This document shows, one piece after another, positions 23,356 through 36,399 of a DNA stretch of 64,000 bases. This DNA is from Distichodus sexfasciatus. Lineage: Eukaryota; Chordata; Actinopteri; Characiformes; Distichodontidae. The notes below the pieces were generated by a model that saw nothing but the letters and a program-made list of their open reading frames with translations, was not told where the DNA came from and searched no databases. The translations under genes and the position numbers were made by a program. Position 1 is the stretch's first letter; each line of letters begins with the position of its first letter. The stretch is from positions 585,901 through 649,900 of the forward strand of contig JAVGVS010000159.1 of the NCBI GenBank assembly GCA_032718565.1, read 5' to 3'.

Positions 23356-23953
23356 TGCTTGTTTCTCTTTCTATCATACACACATTTATACGCATGCTGT
23401 CTGTCCATAGCTGTAGTGTTGCTCAACCGCGCTCCAAGGCCTTGAAATGGGACCTTTCACCTGTCACTGGCCCTGTTTCAGAGCTTTTCTTGATACAATT
23501 ATTAACAAAAAAGCATAGAGGTGTTCCTAAATTCAGAGAGAGGTACTGTACCTTGTACTTTGAATTTCAAACACTGAAAAATGTGAATGTGATATTTGTC
23601 CATAAAAAGCTGAACTCTGTGGTGTTGGTCCAGACACTATACATTAAAGTCCATGGTTTGTAAAACTGCTTTTTGGGATAAGTCAAGCTGTACCTCATAA
23701 CACACAATGTGTTGAGTTTATTTTAGTGCTCAGCTAACCGTGAAGTTTCTGGTGCGCAGACATGAATGCCTTCAATCCAAAATCGCTTCAATATGTTGTC
23801 ATTACAAAAGACAAGTTGTCTACAGCAAACCAAGTTGAATTCTCAACGTTTGCCGCTGATTACAACAACCAGCACTTCCAGGAAGTAAAGACAGCAAAAA
23901 ATCTCTATCAGACCAGCCGCTTTCAGTTGCAGATATCACAAAATGCCTAAAGT

Positions 23954-24284
23954 GGGTGGCACGTTGGCGCAGTGGTTAGCGCTGCCGTCTCACAGCAAGA
24001 AGGTCCCATGTTCCTTCCCGGAGTCGGCCATAGGACCTTTCTGTGTGGAGTTGGCATGCTCTCCCTGTGTGTGTGTGTGTGTGGGAGGGGTTATCCGGGT
24101 GCGCCGGTTTCCTCCCACAGGTGTGAATGGGAGTGTGATTGTGTGAGTTTGTGCCCTGCGGTGTGTTGGCGCCTACCCAGGGTTGGCCCCTGCCTTGCGC
24201 CCGTAGTTCCCGGGATAAGCTCCGGTACCCCATCACGAGCCCAGTTGGGATTAAGCGCTTCGGATAAAGAATGAATGAATGAAC
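23954..24284 (+). mobile_element. Full-length tRNA-derived SINE with (GAAT)n tail
   Basis: The tRNA-like head (GGCGCAGTGGTTAGCGCTGC) is followed by CTGTGTGGAGTTGGCATGCT, CGGTTTCCTCCCACAGGTG, GATAAGCTCCGG and a GAATGAATGAAT tail, as in the widespread teleost SINE mobilised by L2-type LINEs. It is flanked by a 13-bp target duplication, AAATGCCTAAAGT (23941) and AAATGCCTTAAGT (24285), with one mismatch. Confidence 0.9.
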
Positions 24285-24553
24285 AAATGCCTTAAGTAGG
24301 GTAGGATAGGACAGACTGCCAGGAGTTAACGTTTGACTACATTTATTTGATGTAGAAAGATAACTCACTGCATACGTGAATTAACAGAAAAGAAGAGGAC
24401 GTACTGAACTGGGAACGCTGACAAATAAATAAAAGATGAAAATACCAGGAATAGTTCAAGTTAACTATGGTAAGCACAAAAAGAAAGACATTGATTGAAT
24501 ACTTTCCATTTACAGAGACCGTAGTTTGAAGAAGTTTGAACAGCAGTATTCAG

Positions 24554-25622
24554 TAGAGTTGGGGTCAAGACCACCTAAACCGAGACCGAGACTGAGACGA
24601 GACCAAGACCAGCATGTGTCGAGACCGAGACAAGACCAAGACTCTGAAGGGCCAAGACTGAGACTAGGGCAGGGCGAGACGTGACTAAGACCAGACTAAT
24701 GCACGTTTTACACCACATGACAAATAAGTGGAAGATGCAAAGTCTAAGCAACATGTTTATTCAATATTTATCTCCTACATATCTATAATGAGGAAATCAC
24801 TCCACTGGAAGCAGTTAAACAAACTGATCATATGTTAAATTCAACAAACCGCAGTGAACACTCCTCAACACCAGACTCACTGTTTTATTGGCTTGCAGTT
24901 GTTATTCTGCAGAGACATTGTATGGCTTAGTGCTGTGAAGAAAAATAATGTTAGTGTCATGTGGAAACACTTTATCAAGTAGTACATCTATCTGGATACA
25001 GAATAAAATTAGTTGATAACAAGCAATGCTTTTTTCTATATTTACTTTTTCCATATTGATTACTCTTTAAGATTATAAAATGGAAAATATATTTTCTGAT
25101 CAATTGAGAATGAAGTAAACCTGAAGTTTTGGGTAATTTTGAGCCGATTTGGACTCATTTTGGCCTATAAAATGAGCTTCTTTTGTTCTTTCTGGAAAAA
25201 AGTAGGTTTGCGTGTGATGGCGTGTCATCGCAAGCTAACATGTATTTACATGGTGAATAATGTAATTTATGTGTTTTTACGCAATCACAGTTACGCAATC
25301 ACAGTAACGCAATCACAGTTTTTGTGCAAAATTTCTGATAAATAATTTGTCATACAGAGGAATGAATACAATGTGTCGTGAGTTTGGTAATTCTTGTGAT
25401 TCTGTGAGGGGCATATTGTGGTTTCTGCTAGAAGTTAAAGGGATTCTGAGTTATTAAAACACTTACGTTAATAAACAATTAAAATGACCTCAAAGGGTTT
25501 TAATAGTAATATTCTCAGAGTTATGGTCTCGAAATAAAATCCCGAGTCCTCTTTGTCCGAGTCCATGACAAAGGCCGAGAGACTGAGACTTTTAAAAACT
25601 GGTCTCGAGTACTACAACACTA
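24554..25622 (+). mobile_element. hAT-like MITE, complete, with perfect 8-bp target duplication
   Basis: The left end is TAGAGTTGGGGTCAAGACC; the right end, inverted, is TAGTGTTGTAGTACTCGAGA. GTATTCAG flanks both sides (24546-24553, 25623-25630). The left part carries GAGACCGAGACAAGACCAAG-type short repeats that are expanded in the 14.5-kb copy. No transposase. Confidence 0.9.
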
Positions 25623-25630
25623 GTATTCAG

Positions 25631-27327
25631 AAAAATGTAAAATTATTATAGCCTTAAGAAATGTTGATCAAATCTGAGGCCTGAACTCCTCTTTATCTTC
25701 TCATTCATTTCTAACAGACTTCATAGATGACACCATTAGATATGGTTTCAAATGAAGGCACCAGACAGTCTGAACTAGATTCTTGTGTAGTTTATCATCT
25801 AGGAGTACCGGAATATTTCTGTTTCTCTTCATGCATTTTTGTGGGGTTTTGACCTTGCAGTCATATGTACTTTATCAAAGTTACACCTACTATACATGAA
25901 GCGGGAAGAATGTTTGGCTTTTTTGATATGTGACGGTTGGTCGGTTATGGTTGCCCTTCTACTGTGAGAGGAGGACACCATCTGCATTGTCGGCTGTGCT
26001 TTTTACTTATATTAATATTAAACCTGGAGCAAATGTGATCAAAACAATCCCCGATCTTTCCTCAGAGTGTAAAACATAAGGAGAAAAGCTCCAGTTATGG
26101 CTCTTTACGAACTAATTACCTGCTAATAATAATATATGGAATAATTATTTTTAGCAGGCACATGAATGAAACATTATATACAGAATATGTACAAAAACTC
26201 ATACGTGTGCTCAGAAGTTGAACAGTCAAATACGGATGCATCAGTGTTGAAAAATCTGAAATGAGAATTTTTTTGCCTGTAAATATAACCTTTTTGGTGT
26301 TTAAAGAAGCTGCTACAACAACACACTCTGTCATTGTAAGTTTTGTGCATTGTGTAGTTCAGAGAGGGCCAATTACCCATACTGTTATCTGGTTATTCAT
26401 ATTGTTGGATATTTATTGTCATTTCATGAGTGTTATAAATTGAGACGAGTATCTCAATATTAATACATGCAATTATTTAACATCAAAAGGAGCAGTGAAT
26501 ATTTTTGAAGCTTTATCAAGTTACAGGTGCATTAAACCATGTCCAGGGCCATTAGGTTAATGTATAGTGAAGTGCTGTGAAGTGCTTTTTTGTGTTAACC
26601 ATTAGTTAACCGTTTCTGCTTTACTTTATCTTGAGCTTAGCAGAAACCAAGTCATTAAACCTCTTTTGTGTTATGAATTCAATGAATTTTTAAAACTCCA
26701 GTAGGTCTGAGGAAGATGTGTGGCATTACTTTCTAATGAATGGACCACATGACTCTCTGCGTCTGCGCCCTATTGTACAGAGGGTACGGTAACTGCCAGG
26801 CCTCCTCACTGAACTCTGAGAAGGCGTTCCAAATGGCTCCTTACACCCTAACTAGTGCACTATATAAACTTACATCTTCAAAATTGTGTTTTTTATACAT
26901 GTATTATAAATGTTTGGTAATTTTGCTTGTTTCTCTCGGTTGTTTGCTTTTCAATGACAAAATAAATCAGAAAACAAGACGCGAAGCAGATCTATTTTTT
27001 TTGGCTGTTATACATACCTGTATGTTTGACTTCTATGTTGACTGACTAGGAATTTACCTGTTTTGGGTCCTCAGTACGGCCTTTAGATTTGAAGCAGGTT
27101 GACCTCGTTTTAAAGGGAAATGGAGTGATGAAACAACTTCGACCAAGGATTTGAAATTGACCTGGTGCTTCGCAACAGTAATGTTTTCAGTCAGTGTTTC
27201 TGGGGGTTTTTTTGGCAGCAGAGACGTTATGCATCATAACATCGTTTTCGATACAGAGCGAAAAAAATACATTAATTTTCACCGATGAGGACAGGGGTGG
27301 GGTTGGTTGGGGATATTGGGATCTCCC
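25631..27327. other. AT-rich spacer, no gene seen
   Basis: Only short ORFs without domains. No repeat borders are recognised. Confidence 0.4.
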
Positions 27328-28522
27328 GTTGCACCAGCAGATGGCGCCCGGAAACATCGTGTTTGGACCGAAGACTTCAATCTTTCTGGTAAACTCCTCA
27401 GTTGTTGTCATATATTGCTTTGCCCAATTATATTCAAGGTTTGATGAGTGATTAAACACGACAGATATTTCCTCCATGTATTCTAATTATTTTATTTACC
27501 AAACACAATATTGTTGTAGATGTTATTACCAAGCCCGCTATGAATATTTTGACCACCAGGGGGAACTAATGCACAGTGTTGAAAATACATGGGCTTTGAA
27601 TACCTGGTGCACACTCGCTTTATCTGGTTTGTAAGGTAGCTTTTCTGGGTCTTTTAATGAAGTTATTTCTATATTTCATGTAAATTATATTTTTATATTC
27701 TATTCGTATTGAGATAATATTTAACAAAGAACATTGGTTCATTCGCTTCCATTAACTGCTTTCGCCGCATATTTCTAAAAAGTCCTAAAGTTTTTCCAGC
27801 ACATCACATTCCCTGAAGGCTTACTCTCGTCTGAAGGAAAGTTGAACTCGCTTCGCTTCATGCTATGGGATAAATAGTAAATAAAAGTCTGACAACATCA
27901 TAAGGATATGTTGTGTCCCTAAAAAACCACTTAAACTAAAAGATAATCTGAATGGTAACAGAAAAGAAAACGTTATTGATGATTTATTGATTAAACAATA
28001 AAGGGATTTGTCTTTAGCCTAACTTAATTCCCAACAGAAACAACATGGCCAGTCCTCATTGTTGTGTTCATTTTTTATTACCAATTCTTAAACCATTTTT
28101 AGATGTGCATTGGTATATTGCTTTCTTAGAAATCGTTCAAAACTCCCAAACTGACCTAAATCTTACTTCCCAGCTTAAGACTACAGATACTGTAAGTTCG
28201 AACAATTTCAACGAAGTAAAAGGATTTTTTTTTCTTGTAGCGCACTACATTTTCGCGAGTTTTTAAAATACCATAATATGCTCATGTACAGTTAGATTAT
28301 AGTATAATATTTCTCTAGAAACGTATGTACTTTTATAAACTTGTAGTTTCTTGTGAGATTTCTTTAATCGCTTTTTAATTTTTATGTGCACAGTCCTAGA
28401 GACGATTAATGTTAACATACTTCTTTAACTATGTATTCAAAATGTGATAAATAAAGAATCTTGATGCTTGATGTTTCGAGTCATAGTGTGGGGCACTACT
28501 TAGGGAGTATGGAGCTGTTTGG
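27328..28522 (+). repeat. Long direct repeat, copy 1
   Basis: It runs from GTTGCACCAGCAGATGGCGC to AGGGAGTATGGAGCTGTTTGG and recurs in the same orientation at 32462-33684. It is similar throughout, with many small indels. AT-rich, no coding. Confidence 0.9.
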
Positions 28523-29403
28523 TGCGCCGGTTTCCTCCCATAGGTGTGAATGGGAGTGTGATTGCGTGAGTGTGTGCCCTGCAAGACCAAGACTCTGAAG
28601 GGCCAAGACCGAGACTAGGGCAGGGCAAGACGTGACCAAGACCAGACTAATGCACGTTTTACACCACATGACAAATAAGTGGAAGATGCAAAGTCTAAGC
28701 AATATGTTTATTCAATATTTCTCTCCTACATATCTATAATGAGGAAATCACTCCACTGGAAGCAGTTAAACAAACTGATCATATGTTAAACTCAACAAAC
28801 CGCAGTGAACACTCCTCAAGACCAGACTCACTGTTTTATTGGCTTGCAGTTGTTATTCTGCAGAGACATTGTATGGCTTAGTGCTGTGAAGAAAAATAAT
28901 GTTAGTGTCATGTGGAAACACTTCATCAATTTGGTATCTATTTGGATACAGAAATAAATTATTTGATAACAAGCAATGCTTTTTTCTATAGTTACTTTTT
29001 CCATATTGATTACTCTTTAGATTATAAATGGAAAATATATTTTCTGATCAATTGAAATGAAGAAAAACTGAGTTTTGGGTATTTCGAGCCGATTTGGACT
29101 CATTTTGGCCTATAAAATGAGCTGCTTTTGTTCTTTCTAGAAAGGAAGTAGGTTTTTGCGTGTGATGGCGTGCCATCGCAAGCGCTAACACGTATTTACA
29201 TGGTGAATAATGTAATTAATGTGTTTTTACGCAATCACAGTAACGCAATCGCAGTTTTTGTGCAAGGAATTTCTGATAAACAATTTGTCATACAGGAATG
29301 AATATAATGTCCGGTAAGTTTGGTAATTCTTGTGATTCTGACGACTTATATTATTATTAGTTTCTGTAAGTTAAAAGGAGTTGAGTTATTAAAAAACACT
29401 GAT
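28523..29403 (+). repeat. Second copy of the 24.1-25.5 kb segment, internally deleted
   Basis: 28523-28580 matches 24098-24159 (end of the SINE). At 28581 it jumps to sequence matching 24632 onward (hAT-like MITE), skipping about 470 bp, and runs in parallel to about 25466. Many small indels separate the copies. Confidence 0.85.
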
Positions 29404-29900
29404 TAGTATTATGTTCCGTCTAAATCACTTCTCTAGACAGCACAGAGTCACGCCGACACAAGCCTGTTTTCTTTCGGAGAGCAGATGTTATAGCACAACT
29501 CGCTCGGTTTATTTCCTCTTAGGCAACACTCCAGAGTGCACCGCATATCAGTCACTTGGTCTCACCTACAGGTTACTACTGGCATTGTACAGTATGCAGT
29601 TTAATAGGACTTTTAACAACATATCTCCTCCCGGCTGAGATAAGTCAACAACCTGGGGTATTTTTATTTTTTAATGATAAATATGTTTCAGAACAAAAAA
29701 ACAATATATCCACACTCAAACAGTCACACAGTTTTATGTTCTCCATCTCAGTGAGTGTTCACTCATCACGGTAACATAGAGGTGGTCTAGTGATCCTCAC
29801 GGGATAACGTCTGCCAGTCTCTGTTACAGGTGTGCTCAGTGTGGTGATCCTAATGGACTGGGGTGTTTTCAGTTGTTCAGTCCTCTCTGGAGACTTGATC
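29404..29900. other. Possible gypsy 3' flank or LTR remnant
   Basis: Sequence between the duplicated MITE segment and the end of the pol relic. There is no matching copy on the other side, so an LTR cannot be shown. Confidence 0.3.
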
Positions 29901-29921
29901 CTTTCTTCCTAGTGCGATGGA

Positions 29922-30924
29922 CTAGGGTGATGCGATGGTACCACTATCACTCTGGGTTAGTGATACCGGGGGTCCACCGCCTGCTGGAGCCCTGGATCGG
30001 GCCGTGTCAGCATCTGGTCCACATAGGCGTTCCACACCCCCATCTTCATTTACCCTGTCACGACACTGGTCAGTCTTCTCCATAACAACACCTTGTATCC
30101 ACTTCTCCTCCCCCTTCCTATAATCACGCACGAGGACAGGCTCTCCAACATCAAACTGTCTGTCCTTGGAGCGTTGTTGGTGGCGTTCTTGTTGAGCATC
30201 TTGTGACCTGCGCACTACCCCAGCCACACTGGGGTTCAGAAAATCCAGCCGTGATCGCAGCCTGCGTCCAAGAAACAACATGGCAGGTGTCTCCTTCGTT
30301 GTGGCATGAGGGGTAGTGCGGTATGTCAACAGAAATGCATCCAGGCGCTGTTGCACCAGGGCGTGCCTCTAGAAGATGAGCGTCTGCACAAAGCGGCTCA
30401 GCCCAAACCATTAATTGGCAGGATTGAAGCGATTGCTGGCCGGATGTGTTTCACTTTCGTGAACTGAAATGCACTGAACTCTTCAGAACAGAACTGAGAT
30501 CCGTTGTCGCTCACAAGTATGTGTGGAATCCCATAGCGACTAAAAAGGCTCCTGAGCACTTGTATGGCCTTACTGGCTGTGGCGTTGTCCATGATATGTA
30601 CCTCAGGCCACTTGGAATGTGCGTCCATCACGACCAGGTACATATGTCCTTCAAATGGACCCGCAAAGTCTGCATGTATCCTTTCCCAAGGACTGGAGGG
30701 CCACTTCCAAGGGTGTCAAAGGTGCTGGCCCAGGCTCTTTTTGTATCCCTGGCAGAGTGGCAGGATTTAGCCAGTAGCTCAATTTGAGAGTCAATGCCGG
30801 GCCACCAAACATAACTGCGTGCCAAACTCTTCATGCGAGCTATACCTGGATGTGCTGTATGGAGCTCTTTCAGGAACCTGGGGCGCAATTTGGAACAATC
30901 ACTCTCACACCCCACATGAGGCAC
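29922..30924 (-). pseudogene. Gypsy integrase fragments in two or more frames
   Basis: The zinc-binding part has HTAHPGIARMKSLARSYVWW (near 30860). The core has DAHSKWPEVHIMDNATASKA and IPHILVSDNGSQFCSEEF (30630-30450). The C-terminal part has LTYRTTPHATTKETPAMLFL and PVLVRDYRKGEEKWIQG (30356-30060). Frames break between them. Confidence 0.88.
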
Positions 30925-31149
30925 TCCAGCTGTATTGTGAGATCATGTCAGCGCAGCAGGAAGGACGCCAGCTCTACATCAGCATCCCTTGCAGCTGGAA
31001 AATGCCCCATGGTGACCATTTCCACAACACAAGATAAAAAGGGGTCAGACAGGGTATGCCATCTGATTTCGGTGTTACTGACTGGTAGGGTGTCTAACTG
31101 AGACGTATAAAATACCTCTACTGCGCTTAGCTTCTCTTTGTGAGCGTGG

Positions 31150-31481
31150 GAGAGTGAGTAGCGTGAAAAACTGACCAGCATTACGCATGTAATGCACCTT
31201 TCGGTATTGAATGGTGTGATGCAAGTGTGTGCAGACAGGAGGTGCTTAGCAGCTGCGTGGGCTGCAGCCATTGACAGCGTACTTTTCAATGGGCTCAAGA
31301 GGAAGGTCAATGGGTGATGGTCCGTGAGCAAAGTGAACTTGTTACCGTAGAGGTACTGGTGGAACTTGCGTACGGCAAACACTATCACTAGCGCCTCCCT
31401 CTCGATCTGGGCGTAATTTTGTTCTGATTTGATAAGAGTTCGTGATGCGTAGGCTATCGTTGTTTCTGTGCCATCACACAT
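31150..31481 (-). pseudogene. Gypsy RNase H fragment
   Basis: It encodes TTIAYASRTLIKSEQNYAQI, EREALVIVFAVRKFHQYLYG and FTLLTDHHPLTFL, the typical gypsy RNase H core. The ORF continues to 30948 in unrelated frame. Confidence 0.88.
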
Positions 31482-31677
31482 AATGTGCGAGGCTTTTGCC
31501 TGCGACCCATAAGGTGGAGTCGTCTATGGTCGAAAGACAGTTCTGTGGATGATAATGGGTCCAATACCTCCCTACTGGCTTAAATTGGTTGGCTTTTCTG
31601 GAAAGCAACCCCACAGGCTGATGTCCCGTACGTTTCTTACTCCTTATTTAGCAGTTCATTCATTGGTTTGAGCACCG

Positions 31678-32184
31678 CTAGATAAGACGATCGACAGTCA
31701 AGCAGCACTTGGTCCATCGCTTCTGAAATAAATGAGGTGATGATGCCACACCAAAGGGTAAGCGATTAAAACAGAATAGCCCTGTTTGCGTTGAGATAGT
31801 CAACAGCTTCCTAAACTTCTCTTCCACCTCCATCTGTAAATAGGCATTTGACAAGTCTAACTTACTGAAGTGCTGACCGCCAGCTAGAGAGGCAAAAAGG
31901 TCCTCAATGCGTGGAATTGAGTACTTATCCAGAGAGGATTGGATTGCTGGATTGAGCGTGACCTTGAAATCCCCATAAAGTCTCATAGTGCCATCCTTTT
32001 TGCCTACGGGCAATGCGGGTGTGGCCCAGTCACTATGTTCAACTGGTGAGATCACCCCAAGCTCTGTCAGGCGTTTTAGCTCGGCCTCTACTTGAGGTCG
32101 AAGAGCATAAGGCACGTTCCGTGGTGGACAGAATTTGGGTACACCGTCGGGTCTGAGAGTCAATCTGGGTTTAATATCCTTCAC
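31678..32184 (-). pseudogene. Gypsy reverse transcriptase fragment
   Basis: It encodes VISPVEHSDWATPALPVGKK, RIEDLFASLAGGQHFSKLDL and FNRLPFGVASSPHLFQK, the fingers and palm of a gypsy RT. The YxDD active-site segment is not intact beyond 31678. Confidence 0.9.
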
Positions 32185-32291
32185 ACAATGCCTATTTTTT
32201 TAGAAAACAGCTGAGTGTCTCTTTAACACAGGCGCCAAGTTCTCCATTTGTTTTTGCTCAAAGGCGTGCACCATCTTTAAGTCTTTCCAAT

Positions 32292-32480
32292 TTAGTTAAT
32301 AACTCTCATGCATTGTTGTCTACCAAACAGTGCAGGTGCATCTACTTTCACTACATACAAAGGCAACTTAGCACACTGATTATTTAATTTGAGCTGCACT
32401 CTGATAACCCCTTCAGGCACCATCGGCTCCCCAGTGTATGTCTTTAGCATGATGTCTGTGGGTTGCACCAGCAGATGGCG
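32292..32480 (-). pseudogene. Gypsy protease/RT linker fragment
   Basis: It encodes DIMLKTYTGEPMVPEGVIRV and LPLYVVKVDAPALFGR, typical of the segment between protease and reverse transcriptase in vertebrate gypsy pol. Truncated upstream. Confidence 0.8.
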
Positions 32481-33684
32481 CCCGAACATCGTGTTTGGAC
32501 AGAACTAATCTTTTCCCAGTTAAACTCCTCAGTTGTTGTCACTATATTGCTTTTACTTGTTAATAATTCAAGGTTTGATGAGTGATTAAACACGACGATA
32601 TTTCCTCAATGTATTATAATTGTTTTATTTACCGACGCCACAATATTATTTGTAGATGTTATTACCAAACCCCGCTATGAATATTTTGGTACCAGAACGG
32701 AATGCACAGTGTTGAAAATACATGGGCTTTGAATACCTGGTGCACATAAAGCAACTCTATTGGTTTGTAGGTAGCTTTTTATTCTAGGTCTTTAATGAAG
32801 TTATTTCTATATTTCACGTAAATTACATTTTATATTCTCTTCGTGTGGATAATATTTAACATTTAGTTCAAAAGAACATTGGTTTCTACATTCACTTCCG
32901 TGCTATATACTGCTGCTTCTAAAGTCTAAGTTTTCTTTGTCACATTCCCTGAAAGGCCTCGTCTGAAGAAAGTTGAGCTTCTTCCTTCATATGCTTTATG
33001 GGATAAATAATCAAATAAAGAGATCACGACAACATCATAAGGATATGTTTATTCTCCTAAAAAACTTCTTAAACTAAAAGATAATCTGAATGGTAACAGA
33101 AAAGAAAGCGTTATTGATGATTTATTGATTAAACAATAAAGGGAATTTGTCTTTAATAACTTAATTCTAACAGAAACAACATAGGCCGAATCCTCATTGT
33201 TGTGTTCATTTTTATTAATTCTTGACCATTTTTAGATGTGCATTGGTATATTGCTTTCTTAGAAATCGTTCAAAACTCCCAAACTGACCCTAAATCTTAC
33301 TTCCCAGCTTAAGACTACAGATACTGTAAGTTCAGACAATTCCAACGAAGTAATGGATTTTTTTTTGTAGCGCACTACATTTTCTCTAGTTTTTAAAATA
33401 CTATAATAATAACCATGTACAGTTAGATTATAGTATAATATTTCTCCTAGAACGTATGTACTTTTATAAACTTGTCGTGTGAGGTTTCTTTAATCACTTT
33501 CTAAACAATTTCTAAAAGTTGTTTTTATTTTAATGTGCACAGTCCTAGAGACGATCGAGAAATATTTAACGACTTCTTGTACTTCTTAAACTACGTATTC
33601 AAAATGTGATAAATAAAGAATCTTGATGCTTGATGTTTCGAGTCATAGTGTGGGGCACTACTTAGGGAGTATGGAGCTGTTTGG
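32462..33684 (+). repeat. Long direct repeat, copy 2
   Basis: It matches 27328-28522 along its whole length and in the same orientation. It directly abuts the gypsy relic on the left and the CpG-rich patch on the right. Confidence 0.9.
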
Positions 33685-34110
33685 AACGTCCGCCTGAGCG
33701 TCGGGCCTCGCGTCGAGTCTGAGCGAAATGAGACGCGCTGCGTTCGCGAGTGGAACCGAGAAAATCGCGTGAAACGGAAGAAGAGCGTTCGCGTTCGCCT
33801 CTGTCGACGGCTCGTCTCGCAAGCTTTAGCCTTCCCGTCTCCACACGAAAATGAAGTTCAACGCCGGCTTTCCTCAGCGGCAAGCCATATCCGATGGATA
33901 TCATTTCCTCCTTTCGCTTTCCAACATCAGCCAAGCCGATGCACCGTTTCCCACTGATGCGGTAAGACGACTCCTGCTGCTGCTCGTTTTTGGAGCCCGA
34001 CATTTCAAAGAGAACGTTACGTAAAGCGTACAGTGAGAGACATTAGCTGTGAATGAACGTCTTAACGCGTGCCTTAATGCTTCACGGAACACTGAGCAGC
34101 TGGAACACAA
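33685..34110. promoter_or_regulatory. CpG-rich patch, possible promoter / rhobtb2 5' exon
   Basis: The base composition changes sharply to CpG-rich just after a duplicated AT-rich block. On the plus strand a strong donor (GCG|GTAAGA at 33962) could end a non-coding first exon of rhobtb2. On the minus strand an ORF of 113 codons (34003 to 33662, MSGSKNEQQQESSYRISGKR...) is open but not recognised and runs into the duplicated block. Either reading is tentative. Confidence 0.3.
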
Positions 34111-35900
34111 ACCCTGCTGTGTTCATGTTCTGAATCAAATCTAAATAAAGTGCTCAAGAGTGAGAAGACATTGATAGATACTGAAACTGGGGGTGACAGC
34201 ATTGGAAGAAAACACTGCGTGAGGCTGCATTAGTACATCAGTCAGCTGATGTTGTGTGTTTATTTATTCGACAGCAGTGTTTGAACTGCACGGATGCCTG
34301 TGAAAGTGCTTGCGTCAGATCTTGCTGATTAGTGACGTAACACTTTTGCTGAACGTGGAGCTTTTTGTTGCCCCTGGAGTCCGATAGAAGAGGCGGGGTT
34401 GCTGTAGTCGTTAGTGTTGTCAAACCAGGTTTTGCTGCTCTTTCAGCATCTCTCTCTCTCTCTCAACACTAGTGATGGAAACGCTAAACTACTCATTATT
34501 ATAAAAGCCAAATGTTGCCTTTACACTTAAAAACACAAAAGCAGAAATAGGTTTGATTTACGAGTTAACTTTATACATGATCATTTTTTCACATCTGCTT
34601 AATGCCAAAAAAAGGTCTAAAACCTGTTTTCCGTTTAGGACAAATAAAAAAATATACTAAAGTGGAATTTATCTTAGCACAGGCAGGTAATATTTTAACA
34701 CGGGCTTGACTATAGATCTAAGTTTAATGGGGGGGGAGGTTTCTTCATTAACCTTAATGTCATATACGCACATAAATGAATAAATGAATGAATGAATGAA
34801 TAGATGTCGGGTCTAAAGCAAGTTTTACCATTTTTCTTTGGGACGGTGGGTTACCTTAATTTTATTACTTGAATATGAATGAATGGATGGGTGGATGTAT
34901 GAATGAATGTTCAAGTAATGACGTGAAACTGGGGTCTACAGCTTTACTGTCTGTAGCCTTACTGTTATTACTTGCACACGAATGAACGAACGAATGAATG
35001 AATGAATTTATAAAGAAACTCAAATCACCTGCAGCCAAAGCTGTAAAGCTCCCACACCCCTTGATCTTGAATGGCGGATGCGCCAGTGAGCTCAGATAGG
35101 AGAGGCGTAGGGGCATGATGAGGATGAGGATGGGGATGAGGGAGATGATGGTCCAGTAATAGCTGCACCTCACACACCAAAAATAACCCACAGGGGCAAC
35201 GTGACACGGTCCGCATAGACTGAAAAACTTGTTGAACCCCTGCGCTGTGTCACCTTCAGAGCCTCTCCTCCTCCTCCTCCTCCTCCTCCTGATGAGTTAG
35301 CAGACTTTTTACACCCCTCTTTTCCACCTTTACGCGTGTTTTGGTTCTGAATGGGGCGCTGGCTTTCGATAGAGAATATTTTAGTGTTTGGATGTTATCG
35401 TATGGTTTTGCGTGGATTCGATTGCTTGTTTACTTAGCGTAAAATTCAGTATTATTTAACCTTGGTGTTGAGCAACTATGTTTGTTTGTTTGTTTGTTTG
35501 TTTGTTTGTTTATGAATTAATGACGGGGCTGCCAGCTTCCATTATCCGTTACTGTTAAGCATTAGGATTTTGCTTATTTATTTATTTATTTATTTATAAT
35601 TTAATCGAGTGGAGTCGTTTGCACCTTCCATTAATTATTAATAAACATTTGGCGTCCCTTTGCTTTAGAGGTGAACAACTGTGCGATTTATTTATTTTTA
35701 TTTCTCTATTTATTTTTGATCAGTTTAACAAGATTGAGTTAATGAGTAGCATGATCAATAAATAATTAGCTTGCATTAGCCTGAGTGTTGGCCATCTGTT
35801 TTTATAATGATTTCTTTTTTATTTAATTTTTTTTGCATACTAATGGAACCGATTAAACATACCGATTACACTGTGTTATTTTTTGTACATTAAAACCAAT
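34111..35900. other. Simple-repeat-rich DNA, probable rhobtb2 intron 1 or upstream
   Basis: It holds (GAAT)n near 34780-34800 and 34870-35010, (CTC)n at 35262-35290, (TTTG)n at 35482-35512 and (TTTA)n at 35575-35597. A minus-strand frame near 35190-35040 has a hydrophobic run (YYWTIISLIPILILIMPL) but no supporting exon structure. Confidence 0.5.
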
Positions 35901-36299
35901 TTTAAACTTAATTTTACAAAAATCTCTTGAGGGACGGCAGATGCAGAGCCGTAACGACGCTAAAAGGGGCAAAAAGGCTTTTAAGTCTGTTTTTTAAGGT
36001 TTATGCTGCTCGACTTTTAGCCCACATTTCTTCCCGTTTTGATGTCGACTCTAGTCCGCAGTTTTTGCGGCAGTCGGCGCAGAAAGTGACGCTGTTTAAA
36101 AGCAAGTTTAGTCGTAATTTATCCAAGAAGTTCCAACTTAAACCGGGACACATTCCGCCAGTGTAAACTCCCTAGTCGTGTAGTTTAAACCCCCCAGACG
36201 CTGAAGCAAAACCTGGAATCAGTCCTTAATTGTTAAACTCCCCGCTCTGTTTAGACTCGTGTAGTTTAATTCCAGTTTTAGGTAAGAGTGTTTGTGTGT

Positions 36300-36395
36300 G
36301 GAATCGAGGCAGATAGTAGAGGAGAGTAAAACCAGTCTCCTTGGAAACCAAAGAACGGGTTGCGATACCAGCAACCTCCATTTTCCAGGCACGAG
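36300..36395 (+). other. Alternative candidate rhobtb2 5' non-coding exon
   Basis: A purine-rich, non-repetitive stretch ends at a good donor (CACGAG|GTAAGA, gt at 36396). It lies between the CpG-rich patch and the first coding exon, which must be joined to an upstream exon. Only the donor supports this call. Confidence 0.2.
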
Positions 36396-36399
36396 GTAA

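Larger units (their letters stand above)
29922..32480 (-). mobile_element. Ty3/gypsy retrotransposon, degraded pol only
   Basis: On the minus strand, pieces appear in canonical order: protease end, reverse transcriptase, RNase H, integrase zinc-binding region, integrase core, integrase C-terminus. They lie in different frames with stops between, so the copy is dead. No gag is seen. The 5' side ends abruptly at the direct repeat at 32462. Confidence 0.92.

Noticed and set aside
27328..33684. The long direct repeats as LTRs of the gypsy element
   Set aside because: The repeat abuts the protease region, not gag, has no TG...CA ends, and a duplicated MITE segment lies between one repeat and pol. 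The TGGCGCCCG near each left end resembles a tRNA-Lys primer site but is on the strand opposite to pol.
33662..34003. Minus-strand 113-codon ORF as a real gene
   Set aside because: It runs into the duplicated AT-rich block and no domain is recognised; the CpG-rich patch is noted instead.
35025..35216. Minus-strand hydrophobic ORF as a membrane protein exon
   Set aside because: Two overlapping frames look equally open, there is no further exon, and the flanks are simple repeats.
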